Shown: in pieces, positions 22,839-32,164 of the stretch
How positions within the stretch are numbered: the stretch's first letter is position 1
Layout: the number at the start of each line of letters is the position of its first letter
NCBI GenBank assembly: GCA_030596365.1
Contig: JAUVKG010000001.1
Coordinates: 1 to 44,600, forward strand
Direction: 5' to 3'
DNA length: 44,600 bases
Source of the DNA: Chlamydiota bacterium
GTDB taxonomy: Bacteria; Auribacterota; UBA3054; B51-G9
Position numbers and translations under genes: made by a program
The notes under the pieces: model-generated
The model's input: the letters and a program-made list of their open reading frames with translations, nothing else
Databases searched by the model: none
Told to the model about the DNA's origin: nothing

Positions 22839-23922
22839 GTTGCTTTTTTTCTTCTGAAATGGAGGCGAAGTTTTTATCTTCATTAACAATATCCGCAAAG
22901 AATATTCTTCCTGATGCTCCCTGAAGCATAGATGTCAGTTCTACTTCGGCACGTTTACCAATAAAAGATCTTGCATTTGTAATGACGACCATAGTTCCGT
23001 CATTAAGAAAGCCAACGCCCTGATTTATTTCCGAGCCTTCTTTAACAATATTAACGGTCATTTTTTCCCCTGGAACAAAAGGCGTTTTAAGGGCATTAAC
23101 GAGGCCGAAGACATTTATGCACGGGATATGTTGAATACGCGCCACCTGTTGAAGATTATAATCAGTAGTCAGAATGGTAACGTCGATTTCTTTTGCAAGT
23201 TTCATAAGTTTATCATCGACTTCTTCAATATCATGATAATCGATATTAGTAACTTCCACAGTAATATTAGGCGCTTCCTGGAGTTTTTTCAATGTTTCAA
23301 GCCCCCGCCTTCCTTTTGATCTTGTAAACGGCACTTGAGAATCAGAAACGATCTGCAATTCGTGCAAAACGAATTCCGGAACAATGATTTTATTTTTCAT
23401 AAATCCGGTTTTATAGATCTCAACGATTCTACCGTCTATAATAGCGCTTGTATCTAAAACAACCGGTCGCATAGATTTATCACGGTTGCGTTTATAATAA
23501 GGGATAAAGATACTAAATTCATCTTTACCCCGAATAGCGACAACAATCCCAATATAAACAAAAAGAATATAAAGGGCAAAAGTTCCGGCGGAAAAGAAAG
23601 CATGATGAGCAAAAATATAATTCGTAATATATAACGGCAACAAGAAAGCAAGCTTAGTAATCAGCCAGGCAATAATTGCGCCCGAGGCAAGTCCTACAAT
23701 AATAACTGCGAGATGACGAAGAGACAATCTCCTTAAAAATAGTTCTGTAAGAATCGCGATAATAGCTAGCAATAATCCTGCCAGGGCGCCAAAGAGAACA
23801 ATAATTGGCGTTGTTGTTTCCGGGAAGAGATTAGCATTTGTATCAAATTTAAGCATAGCGGCGATCAGCGCACCTGTAATGGTACAGCCAATAAGCATAA
23901 GACTTCTAAGCACAACAAACAT
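22804..23922 (-). CDS. PIN-TRAM membrane protein (YacL-like)
   Basis: A 372-residue protein. Residues about 1-135 carry four membrane helices. A PIN nuclease-like domain follows, with acidic residues in VLDTSAIIDGRI, PEFVLHELQ, EVDDKLMKLAKE and TILTTDYNLQ. A TRAM RNA-binding domain (VNIVKEGSEINQGVGFLNDG) comes next and the tail is charged. The architecture is that of Bacillus YacL. PIN domains are metal-dependent RNases, but YacL activity is not established. A strong AAGGAG site lies before the ATG. It follows rho by 11 bases and its end overlaps the radical SAM gene. Confidence 0.9.
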   Translation of the reverse strand: MFVVLRSLMLIGCTITGALIAAMLKFDTNANLFPETTTPIIVLFGALAGLLLAIIAILTELFLRRLSLRHLAVIIVGLASGAIIAWLITKLAFLLPLYITNYIFAHHAFFSAGTFALYILFVYIGIVVAIRGKDEFSIFIPYYKRNRDKSMRPVVLDTSAIIDGRIVEIYKTGFMKNKIIVPEFVLHELQIVSDSQVPFTRSKGRRGLETLKKLQEAPNITVEVTNIDYHDIEEVDDKLMKLAKEIDVTILTTDYNLQQVARIQHIPCINVFGLVNALKTPFVPGEKMTVNIVKEGSEINQGVGFLNDGTMVVITNARSFIGKRAEVELTSMLQGASGRIFFADIVNEDKNFASISEEKKQHEYKEKEKKRS

Positions 23923-23933
23923 AATAAAACTCC

Positions 23934-25472
23934 TTATTCGCCTCGTATAGAAAGTAAAAATTCTGCGTTACTCTTTCTTTTTTTCATTTGCTCAATAATT
24001 GTTTCCATTTTTTCGGTTGGATTCATACCGCTAAGAGCTTTTCTTAGAAGCCATACTTTCGAAAGTTCTTCAGGGTGGAGCAGAAGTTCTTCGCGTCTTG
24101 TTCCTGAGCGCTCGATATCAATAGCCGGGAACACGCGTTTATCACTAAGTTTTCTATCGAGGTGGCACTCCATATTACCTGTTCCTTTAAATTCTTCAAA
24201 AATAATATCATCCATTTTGCTTCCGGTATCAATTAGAGCAGTTGCAATAATTGTAAGACTTCCGCCCTCTTCACAGTTTCTTGCCGAGCCGAAGAAACGT
24301 TTAGGTTTATGAAGTGCATTTGCATCAAGGCCGCCGGTAAGGATTTTTCCGCTTACAGGCTGAACGGTATTATAAGCTCTGGCAAGACGAGTAATACTAT
24401 CAAGAAGAATAACCACGTCACGTTTATGTTCAACAAGCCGCTTCGCTTTTGCGATAACCATTTCAGCAACCTGGATATGCCGCTCCGGTGGTTCATCAAA
24501 AGTAGAACTTATAACTTCACCTTTAACATTACGCTGCATATCAGTAACTTCCTCCGGTCGTTCGTCTATAAGGAGTACAATAAGAGCAGCTTCCGGAGCG
24601 TTTTTAGTTATTGCGTTAGCGACGTCCTGCATAATGATAGTTTTACCGGTACGTGGCTGAGCAACAATCAGTCCGCGTTGTCCTTTACCGATAGGAGTCA
24701 TTAAATCCATAACACGTGTTGTGATTTTGTTGGAGTCATTTTCAAGAACATAACGTTTCTCGGGATATAAAGGAGTGAGATTTTCAAATAAGATTTTATT
24801 TTTATTTTCGTCCGGAACATCGTTATTAACAGTTTCTACTTTCAAAAGAGCAACGTATTTTTCTTTATCTTTTGGCGGTCTGAATACACCTGCGATAGTA
24901 TCTCCTGTTTTTAACTCAAAGCGTCTAATTTGAGATGGTGAAACATAAATATCTTCCGGGCAAGGCAGATAATTATAATGAGGCATTCTAAGGAAGCCGA
25001 ATCCATCCGGTAGGACTTCAAGAACGCCTTCTCCGAAAATATAACCGACTTTTTTAGTTTGTGCCTTAAGAATTTCAAATATAAGATGATGACGTTTAAG
25101 ATTTCCTATATTAGGTATTTGCAAATCTCTGGCAATTTCTGACAGATCCGTCATTGTTTTTTTCTGCAATTCAATTATATTAAGTGCATTTTCACGAGCA
25201 AAAACGATAGCTGAATCTTCTCCTGCATTATTTTTCGCCGGTTTTATTTTATCATCAGTTTTTTCTTCTGTTTTGACCGAAGTTGTTTCTTCGATTACAG
25301 GCAACTCCTGCTGCACGGCATTATTATCAGCTGTTTGTTCAGTTGATTGAATATTGACAGTTGCATCAGCGTTTTCAATTTCGACTGATTTAGTTATTTT
25401 CTTAGCAGTTTTTTTTGCAACTTTTTTTGTTATTTTTTTTGCTGTTTTTTTTGTCGTCCTTTTTGTAGCCAC
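23934..25472 (-). CDS. rho: Transcription termination factor Rho
   Basis: A 512-residue hexameric RNA-dependent ATPase that ends transcription. It has an N-terminal Lys/Ala/Thr extension of about 110 residues (ATKRTTKKTAKKITKK and on), a Rho N-terminal helical domain, a cold-shock-like RNA-binding part (GVLEVLPDGFGFLRM, DIYVSPSQIRRFEL), the P-loop QPRTGKT, the Walker B region VVILLDSITRLARAYN and the GTGNMECHLDRKL Q/R loop region. The start codon is GTG with AAGG six bases upstream. The basic extension is longer than in E. coli Rho, as is common in other phyla. Its presence fits the small number of intrinsic terminators seen. Confidence 0.98.
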   Translation of the reverse strand: MATKRTTKKTAKKITKKVAKKTAKKITKSVEIENADATVNIQSTEQTADNNAVQQELPVIEETTSVKTEEKTDDKIKPAKNNAGEDSAIVFARENALNIIELQKKTMTDLSEIARDLQIPNIGNLKRHHLIFEILKAQTKKVGYIFGEGVLEVLPDGFGFLRMPHYNYLPCPEDIYVSPSQIRRFELKTGDTIAGVFRPPKDKEKYVALLKVETVNNDVPDENKNKILFENLTPLYPEKRYVLENDSNKITTRVMDLMTPIGKGQRGLIVAQPRTGKTIIMQDVANAITKNAPEAALIVLLIDERPEEVTDMQRNVKGEVISSTFDEPPERHIQVAEMVIAKAKRLVEHKRDVVILLDSITRLARAYNTVQPVSGKILTGGLDANALHKPKRFFGSARNCEEGGSLTIIATALIDTGSKMDDIIFEEFKGTGNMECHLDRKLSDKRVFPAIDIERSGTRREELLLHPEELSKVWLLRKALSGMNPTEKMETIIEQMKKRKSNAEFLLSIRGE

Positions 25473-25499
25473 AATTGTACCTTTTTCGTTTATGTTTAA

Positions 25500-26129
25500 T
25501 TAATATCTTTTTTCTATTATTTTAAGAACTGAATAAAAGTTATTCCTAAATTCTTCAATAGATTTGTTATTTTCTACAGTATAATCTGCCTGTTCAATTC
25601 TTTCTTCTTCGCTCATCTGGTTCTCAATTCTTGATGATATTTGTTCATCAGTCCATTTCCTATATTTTTTAAGACGATTTATTCTTGTTTCCTGCCTGGA
25701 AGCAATAACAACAACAACATCTACATTTTTGCTTAAGTTACTTTCCAGGAGTAAAGGAACAATAAGAACAGCAAGAGGAACTTTATTATCGCGTTGTTTT
25801 TTAATCCATTCCGCAGCTTTCTGTTTAACGATCGGATGAATTAATTGTTCAAGAAATTTGATGGTTTTTATGTTTTTAAAGGCAATTGATGCAATTAGTT
25901 TTCTGTCTGGTTCACCTGAATCAAGTAATGGGTTTACATTATAAAATCGATTAAAATAGCTGATAATTTCTTGAATTACAGTATTGTTGTATTTTAAGAT
26001 TTCATGAGCCCATCTATCAGCATCGGCAGTAACAATTCCTTTATTTTCACAAAAAGATTCCGCGGTAGATTTTCCGGCGCCAATTCCGCCTGTTAAACCG
26101 ATAATAGTGGTCGGCGAGGAGTTATTCAT
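25500..26129 (-). CDS. coaE: Dephospho-CoA kinase
   Basis: A 209-residue P-loop kinase that phosphorylates dephospho-CoA, the last step of coenzyme A synthesis. It has GLTGGIGAGKST (P-loop, residues 11-22), VTADADRWAHEI, LEQLIHPIVK, the VPLLLES lid region and the ASRQETRINRLKKY adenine-binding stretch. I take the ATG at 26129, which overlaps the exonuclease stop codon by one base (TGATG); a TTG one codon earlier is also in frame. The exonuclease-coaE-rho order recalls the common polA-coaE-rho neighbourhood. Confidence 0.95.
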   Translation of the reverse strand: MNNSSPTTIIGLTGGIGAGKSTAESFCENKGIVTADADRWAHEILKYNNTVIQEIISYFNRFYNVNPLLDSGEPDRKLIASIAFKNIKTIKFLEQLIHPIVKQKAAEWIKKQRDNKVPLAVLIVPLLLESNLSKNVDVVVVIASRQETRINRLKKYRKWTDEQISSRIENQMSEEERIEQADYTVENNKSIEEFRNNFYSVLKIIEKRY

Positions 26130-27001
26130 CAAAAGAGTTCTGGTTGAATATCATTGTTTTTTTTACGAGTTGAAGAACGAAAGCCAAGATATTCAGTTAT
26201 TTTTAAAAATTTATTATTATCAGGTTCGCGTATAATTAAATCTTCAAATTTTTCCTTAACTGGAACATTACAATCAATTTTGATTAGATTTCTATATGCG
26301 TTAATATTAGCGGCAGCTTCCTGGAAGCTTTTCTTAATTGCCGGTTTCAGTTTATCAAGATTAGAATATATATTATCAATGGAATCGAGTTGATTCAGCA
26401 ATAGCTGAGCTGTTTTACAACCGACTTTTTTTACACCTGGAATGTTATCAGCAGTGTCACCCACCAGAGTAAGGTAATCAATAATTTGATCAGGTCTAAC
26501 ACCGAATTTATTAGTTACAGCAACGTTATCAATTACTTCCATAGATTTCATTGTGACGTTAAGCATCGCAATTTTATCATTAACAAGTTGACAAAGATCT
26601 TTATCAGCCGATGCTATGAGGACATTAACGTCATTTCCGGCTGCGGCAACAGCTAAAGTTCCGATAACATCATCAGCTTCGAATCCCGGATATTCAAGAC
26701 AGAGAATATTTAAAGCACGAATTAATTCTTTAATCCAGGGGATCTGTTCAGAAAGTTCAGCCGGCATAGGCGGTCTTTGGGCTTTATATTCCGGGAATTG
26801 TTCATGTCTGAACGTTGGTTTAGGAGTATCAAACAGCACAGCTATATAGTCTGGCGAAACCTGACTAATCATACGTTGGAGCATACGATTAAAGCCAAAT
26901 ACGGCATTAGTATGCACTCCGGCGCTGTTAGCCATTGGCGGAACAGCGAAATAAGCGCGATAAACGAACGCCATTCCATCTACAAGCAAAGTAGTTTTCA
27001 C
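26129..27001 (-). CDS. Stand-alone PolA-type 5'-3' exonuclease
   Basis: A 290-residue protein equal to the N-terminal FEN-like nuclease domain of DNA polymerase I, with no polymerase domain. Marks are LLVDGMAFVYRAYFA, FGFNRMLQRM, VLFDTPKPTFRHEQFPEYKAQRPPMP, GFEADDVIGTLA, ASADKDLCQLVND, LVGDTADNIPGVKKVGCKTA with the helix-hairpin-helix, and a C-terminal LGFRS. The stop is genuine: coaE begins on it. I favour the GTG at 27001, which gives the family's usual MKTTLLVDG start; a TTG at 27019 adds six residues. It would remove RNA primers and flaps in repair, with the polymerase supplied from elsewhere. Confidence 0.9.
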   Translation of the reverse strand: MKTTLLVDGMAFVYRAYFAVPPMANSAGVHTNAVFGFNRMLQRMISQVSPDYIAVLFDTPKPTFRHEQFPEYKAQRPPMPAELSEQIPWIKELIRALNILCLEYPGFEADDVIGTLAVAAAGNDVNVLIASADKDLCQLVNDKIAMLNVTMKSMEVIDNVAVTNKFGVRPDQIIDYLTLVGDTADNIPGVKKVGCKTAQLLLNQLDSIDNIYSNLDKLKPAIKKSFQEAAANINAYRNLIKIDCNVPVKEKFEDLIIREPDNNKFLKITEYLGFRSSTRKKNNDIQPELF

Positions 27002-27079
27002 AAGATTAGACAAATCCAAGAAGAAAGTTTGACAGAAATAATTATCACATTAAACTGCGATAAAATAAATCCATATCTG

Positions 27080-27129
27080 CATCATAAATTATGATGTGAG
27101 AATGATTGCCGGCGGAGTCATCTCCGCCG
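27080..27129. promoter_or_regulatory. Two palindromes between the secretin and exonuclease genes
   Basis: CATCATAA-A-TTATGATG (27080-27096) is a 17-base palindrome upstream of the exonuclease gene and could be an operator. CGGCGGAG-TCAT-CTCCGCCG (27110-27129) is a hairpin of eight base pairs with no T-run. It resembles the other GC-rich spacer hairpins and lies 24 bases after the secretin stop codon. Confidence 0.6.
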
Positions 27130-27152
27130 TATCATAAAATTTAAATATTCAA

Positions 27153-29588
27153 TTATTGAGCAGAAGCAACATGGTGTGTCTGCCCTGACGGATCGATCAA
27201 TTTTGCTGTCAGGAAAACCAAGAGGTTAGACTTTTTAGACACTTCTGACTCACCTCTAAAGAATCTGCCTATTAAAGGAAGGTCGCCAAAAATAGGTGTT
27301 TTATCATGAGTTTTAATAATTTGGTCGTGCATTAATCCGCCCATAACAATTGTATCGCCATCATTAACTAAAACAGTAGTTTTTAATGATTGAACAAAGA
27401 ACTGAGGAAGTTCGTAAACATTATTTCTTGAAGATACAAACTGTCTGAAGCCGAGTAAATCAGAAACTTCCGGATTAATATCCAGTTCGATAGTTTGATT
27501 ATCTGCTTTAACAGAAGGAGTAACATACAATCTTGTACCATATTCTCTTGAATCCCATTCTTTTGGAGTAACGGCATAATCATAAACTACACTATACGCG
27601 TCACCAACATCTACATCCTGATCTTCCGCTTCTTCAATTGTTTTGTTATATCTTAAAGTAATTACGCTTTTAATTTCACCGCGCTGTCCGTTAAGGACGG
27701 TAATTTCCGGAGCAAAAATAGTATGAATACCTTCGGAATTATCTAAAGCATAGATAACTGAGCGAAATTTTGCAGGACCAATAACGCCGGAAATATCAAA
27801 CACTTTACCAAGCGGATCGTTCACGGTTTTTTCTTCCGCGTGCATTTTACCTAAATTTTGCTGATATGTGCTCAGAGTATTCAGGCTCGGAAGATAAGCA
27901 GAAGAAACAGTTGTTGTATAAGTTGAATACATATCTTGAAGCTGCTGTTCGTAAATAGGAGCCATTGTGCCGCCCTGCGAAATTACAGGTGAATAAACTT
28001 GAACCATATTTTGATAAGCTTTATATTCGGCACCTGCTTTCTGGCGTTGCTGTAAGACAACAGATTGCTGCTGTTCAATAGATGAATAAGCTGATTCGAT
28101 ATCATAAACATCTTTCTGGAGATAGGCGGGCATTTGAGGACGAAGAGCTTTTTCACGCAGGTAATCTTCGTATGGGTCGCCTGTAGAAACCAGTTCAGGT
28201 CTACTGTATGCTGAAGCGACAGGATCATAAGTATTTTCATTCATAAAGGATCTGATATATCTTAGACCCGGAGTAAGTTCTTTTTGTTTATTAGGAGCTT
28301 CAAGAAAGAATCTGTCTCCGTATTTAGAATCACGATTCCATCTATAATTTTTTGTAAGGAACTGTCTAAAAACAAGTTGATTCATATCATCGCTACGCAT
28401 AGTAACAAATCTTGCCTGGATTTTCACCTGAAAAGGAGTTTTACTGAATCTTTTAATAAATTCTTCTATTATTTTAAGATTTGCATCAGTATTTCTAACA
28501 ATAAGTCTATTGTTTCTGGTGTCGTAAGTAACGGTTGCACCTTCAGTTACCGGAATACCAATTTTCTCAAGAAGCTTAGTTACTTTCTTATTTGAGCTTC
28601 CTTCAACATCCGGCAGATCAATCATATCAAGACTACGAGACAACTGAAAGACTTTTCTTTTAAGAGTAACATTTTCTTTACTGTTAATAACAACAGCATT
28701 ATCATCTATTCGGTATGTAAGTCCTTTAACTTTACAAACATATTTAATAACTTCAATTAAAGGAATATTTGAAAGTTTAAGAGAAATAGTATCATTTTTT
28801 GATTCCGTAAGCTGTTTAATAGCTTCAGGATCAGTAACGATTGAGACTTTCGGATCACTAATTTGGAATAAATGTTCAAAAACAACAGGAAGCTGCGCAT
28901 CGACAAATTGAATTGAAGGTATTACTTGTTCAACATTCTTATCCATAAGTCTTTGTGTTAATCCACCGGCTTGACTAATGACATCTTCAATTTCTTTTTC
29001 ACGCCATGGTTTAATCAGCCATGCTTTTGAAATATCCTGCAAGCGTTCGCGTCTAACGATATCAAAATCATCAAGAGTGATTTTATTTAATTCTTCCTGA
29101 CAAGTTCTAATATATCGTCTTGCGGTAATATTATAAGGGTCTCTTTGAACGACTTCTTTGAAAGTATTTAGCGATTTTCTATATTCGCCTTCTCTATAAT
29201 ACTCGCGACCTTCGATCATGAGGACATTAATTTCCATATCGCCTTTTGAGCTTCTTTTTTGTATTTGAGTATTATAAGCGAACGCTTTTTTAACACGAGT
29301 CCAAAAGCCTTCTACATCCCCCACATCCTTAGGATTAGATTCATTAAGGTCAGTAACTTCATATCCCTGACTTTTTTCGTTCTTTTTATAAATGCTGGAC
29401 ATTTTATCCCAAAAAGAAACTGGCTCTTCATTTTGGGTTTCGCCTTTTTGCATTTCAACGTTATTAACTAAGTTCTGCTCTTTTTCAATAATATTATCAG
29501 ATTTTGCGTCATCTGCTGCAAAAGATAAAGAAACAATAAGCAGCGCCATAGTGGCAATGAAGAAATTTCGTGAGTGCAAGGTATTCAT
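27153..29588 (-). CDS. Secretin-family outer membrane protein, second paralogue (Amuc_1098-like)
   Basis: An 811-residue protein with a signal peptide (cleavage near SLSFA, residue 24). A TPR-like pair at about 125-180 (YYREGEYRKSLNTFKEVVQRDPYN) is followed by STN/secretin N-domains (FVDAQLPVVFEHLFQ and on) and the secretin barrel domain (VGDAYSVVYDYAV, TPSVKADNQTIELDINPEV, TVLVNDGDTIVMGGLM, TPIFGDLPLIGRFFR). A unique Gln/Tyr-rich segment of about 90 residues (about 505-590) separates them. It starts 51 bases after the neighbouring secretin with a GGAGG site. Secretins form the outer-membrane gate of type II secretion and type IV pilus machines. The partner is presumably the upstream inner-membrane set. 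Confidence 0.93.
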   Translation of the reverse strand: MNTLHSRNFFIATMALLIVSLSFAADDAKSDNIIEKEQNLVNNVEMQKGETQNEEPVSFWDKMSSIYKKNEKSQGYEVTDLNESNPKDVGDVEGFWTRVKKAFAYNTQIQKRSSKGDMEINVLMIEGREYYREGEYRKSLNTFKEVVQRDPYNITARRYIRTCQEELNKITLDDFDIVRRERLQDISKAWLIKPWREKEIEDVISQAGGLTQRLMDKNVEQVIPSIQFVDAQLPVVFEHLFQISDPKVSIVTDPEAIKQLTESKNDTISLKLSNIPLIEVIKYVCKVKGLTYRIDDNAVVINSKENVTLKRKVFQLSRSLDMIDLPDVEGSSNKKVTKLLEKIGIPVTEGATVTYDTRNNRLIVRNTDANLKIIEEFIKRFSKTPFQVKIQARFVTMRSDDMNQLVFRQFLTKNYRWNRDSKYGDRFFLEAPNKQKELTPGLRYIRSFMNENTYDPVASAYSRPELVSTGDPYEDYLREKALRPQMPAYLQKDVYDIESAYSSIEQQQSVVLQQRQKAGAEYKAYQNMVQVYSPVISQGGTMAPIYEQQLQDMYSTYTTTVSSAYLPSLNTLSTYQQNLGKMHAEEKTVNDPLGKVFDISGVIGPAKFRSVIYALDNSEGIHTIFAPEITVLNGQRGEIKSVITLRYNKTIEEAEDQDVDVGDAYSVVYDYAVTPKEWDSREYGTRLYVTPSVKADNQTIELDINPEVSDLLGFRQFVSSRNNVYELPQFFVQSLKTTVLVNDGDTIVMGGLMHDQIIKTHDKTPIFGDLPLIGRFFRGESEVSKKSNLLVFLTAKLIDPSGQTHHVASAQ

Positions 29589-29639
29589 GGAACCTCCAAT
29601 TTATCGGTCATTATATAAGTTAAAAATTACTATTTGTAT

Positions 29640-32120
29640 TTACAAAGATGCTACAGTTTCATCATCAATAGATTCTTCATCAGTGTCCTGTGCCTGTTCT
29701 TCTGTTTCAGCTTTTTCGGCTTGTTTTTTGAGTTGTTTTTCACGCAGTTCTTTATAAGATTTTCCACCTGGTGTAACAATATTAGTTGTCACAAATATAA
29801 GCAGATTACGTTTATCCTGATATGAACCTTCTGCACGGAACAAACGTCCTACCAACGGTAAATCTCCCCAGAAGGGAACTTTATCATTATATTTTTTCAG
29901 TTCTTCCATTATCATTCCGCCAAGAACAATAGTTTCACCATCATTAACAACAACGTGAGTTTTTACTTCTGAAGTTTTAAATCTTGGAACAGATAATACG
30001 ATCGGCTCAATCGGCGGAATAATATTATCATTACCAACATAGACAGTTACCAGATGCGGCTCAATTTCTTCACTTACCTGAGCAGTAACTTCCATACTTA
30101 CAGTTTTGCCATTTTCGCCTATTGTTGGAGAAACAACAAGTTGAATACCAACATCTTCTTTTAAGGTACTTTCTACAGTTGCGTAACCGGCATAAGTACC
30201 TGCAACAGCATTCATGCTAAAGCCACCGAATATTCCACCGCCGCCCTGGCCTGTGAAATAAATAATAGCAGGTTTATAAACGGTATATTCATCAGGATAC
30301 ATAACTTCAGTAATTTGTCTTATACTGACACGCGACTGACCACTTACAGTAGTAATTTTAGGAGCTGAGAGAATATCTGTATCGGTCTGATTACTAATTC
30401 CATGAAATATCAAACCTATTTCAGGTGATGTTAATGCGCTTGTAAAGAAACCGATAACATTATCAGTAATCATGTTATTACCTTCACGAAGACCAACCAT
30501 GCCAAGACCTTGTTTTAAAGTGTCTGAATAACGGCTGTTTCGTCTTCCGGTTGCATATCTGCGAAGAGCTCCGGTAAGATCTGTCGGATTAATTATTCCT
30601 CCTTGCGAAACACCTGCACGATCGCTGCCACGGCTATAAATATTGAAAGGACTTTTAAGTTTCATTCCGATTGATAACTCTTCAAGGTTTTGATCACTTA
30701 TTAAAACGAAACGGGTTTGAATTTCCACCTGCAGTTGTTCTTCATCAGTACCAAGCTCTTTAATAAATCCATCGATTTCGTCAAGGATTCCCGGAGTTTG
30801 TCTAATAACTAATGTTCCGGTACTTGGTTCAAGAAATATAGTTGATCCTGCCGGCCAGCTTGGAACTGAGTTTTTAATCATACGTACGATTTCAGGTTCA
30901 ACAGATGCACTTTCGAATTCATCTCCTGTATCTTCTGTATCATCACCAAATAAATCAAATTCTCCTGTATCTTCACTTGTTGACGCTTTTTCTTCAGCTG
31001 TACTTAAAGCACGGGCAGAAACTGTCCAGAATTTTGTTTCCATTTCGCCTTCGCCTTTAGAAATAACGATGGCATACTGGTCAATAGTATAAGTTAAGCC
31101 TTGCTGTTCACAAACATACTGAATCGCCTGAAGAGCAGTAGGATTATAAAGTTCAATACTTGTAGTCTGTTCCTGCGAGGTGCCAAGGTTAACAATAATG
31201 CTTAATTCTGCAACTTCAGCGATATAATTAAGGACTTCCTGAATTTGCGCATCTTTAAAAGAAAGATTTTCAAGTTTAACATTGGCTTTCTGTATGATTG
31301 CCGCGCGGCGCTTCATTTCAGGTGAAAGTTCTTCTGTATCGTCTGCAGTTGTTGCTTCTACATATTCTTCGGGATGATGGAAAAAAGATTTTATTAAATC
31401 TTCCATTATCTGCCGACGTTCAATTCTTCTATCATCAGCAATTATTCTTCCCTGTTTTCTAATAAGTTCTTTAAGGAATCTTCTGGGCTGAGGATTTTCC
31501 GGTTCGATTTGTATAGCTTGTTTATAAGTGGCTTTTGCTTCTTCGCATCTGCTTTGAACTTCAAGGTCACGTGCCTGTTTCATATACAATCTACATTTTT
31601 CGCCATCGCTCATGCTTTCGGCAGCAATTTTGCCGATATTTTTTGAAACAGATTCTGTTATACGCTGTCTTGCAAGCAGTACGCCTTTAATTGCGACTTT
31701 ATTTTTCGGTTTATGAACGAGGGCTTCTCTGTACCATTTAGTTGCCGCTTCATAATCTCTTATAGCAATACGTGATTCTGCATATCCTATATAGACATCA
31801 AAAAGGATTGAGTTAACTTTAGATATTTTTGATTTTGCTGTAAGATTAGCCGGGTTTTTATTTAAAGCTTCTGTTAAATAATGATATGCTTTTTTATATT
31901 CACCCTGATTCATTGCTTTAATAGCCTGAGTTGTAATCTCTTCTGATTCAGCGCGCATTTCTTCTCTTTGCAGAGCTATTTGTTCAGCAAGTTGCGGAGA
32001 AAGTAATTTCGCTTTCTGTTTTAACGCTTCATCTATTGGTGACTGTGCAACTGCCAGTTGTGATAATAGCAGTAATGACAGTACGCCTCTTGAAATTGCT
32101 TTTAGGATGGGCTTTTTCAT
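29640..32120 (-). CDS. Amuc_1098-type type IV pilus-like secretin
   Basis: An 826-residue protein with a signal peptide (MKKPILKAISRGVLSLLLLSQLAVA). Three TPR-like repeats at about 55-200 precede a secretin-associated short domain (NLSFKDAQIQEVLNYIAEVAELSIIVNLG) and an acidic linker (about 380-410, SEDTGEFDLFGDDTEDTGDE). After an N-domain comes the secretin core, with VSIRQITEVMYPDEYTVY, VVSPTIGENGKTVSMEVTAQV, HVVVNDGETIVLGGMIMEE and VPFWGDLPLVGRLFR. The acidic C-terminal tail (EEQAQDTDEESIDDE) is unusual. The gene order with the next three genes matches Akkermansia Amuc_1098 to Amuc_1101. Confidence 0.95.
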   Translation of the reverse strand: MKKPILKAISRGVLSLLLLSQLAVAQSPIDEALKQKAKLLSPQLAEQIALQREEMRAESEEITTQAIKAMNQGEYKKAYHYLTEALNKNPANLTAKSKISKVNSILFDVYIGYAESRIAIRDYEAATKWYREALVHKPKNKVAIKGVLLARQRITESVSKNIGKIAAESMSDGEKCRLYMKQARDLEVQSRCEEAKATYKQAIQIEPENPQPRRFLKELIRKQGRIIADDRRIERRQIMEDLIKSFFHHPEEYVEATTADDTEELSPEMKRRAAIIQKANVKLENLSFKDAQIQEVLNYIAEVAELSIIVNLGTSQEQTTSIELYNPTALQAIQYVCEQQGLTYTIDQYAIVISKGEGEMETKFWTVSARALSTAEEKASTSEDTGEFDLFGDDTEDTGDEFESASVEPEIVRMIKNSVPSWPAGSTIFLEPSTGTLVIRQTPGILDEIDGFIKELGTDEEQLQVEIQTRFVLISDQNLEELSIGMKLKSPFNIYSRGSDRAGVSQGGIINPTDLTGALRRYATGRRNSRYSDTLKQGLGMVGLREGNNMITDNVIGFFTSALTSPEIGLIFHGISNQTDTDILSAPKITTVSGQSRVSIRQITEVMYPDEYTVYKPAIIYFTGQGGGGIFGGFSMNAVAGTYAGYATVESTLKEDVGIQLVVSPTIGENGKTVSMEVTAQVSEEIEPHLVTVYVGNDNIIPPIEPIVLSVPRFKTSEVKTHVVVNDGETIVLGGMIMEELKKYNDKVPFWGDLPLVGRLFRAEGSYQDKRNLLIFVTTNIVTPGGKSYKELREKQLKKQAEKAETEEQAQDTDEESIDDETVASL

Positions 32121-32164
32121 CGTGTTTGCTCTACTCCGTGGTTATTTATTTGAGTAATTAATTA

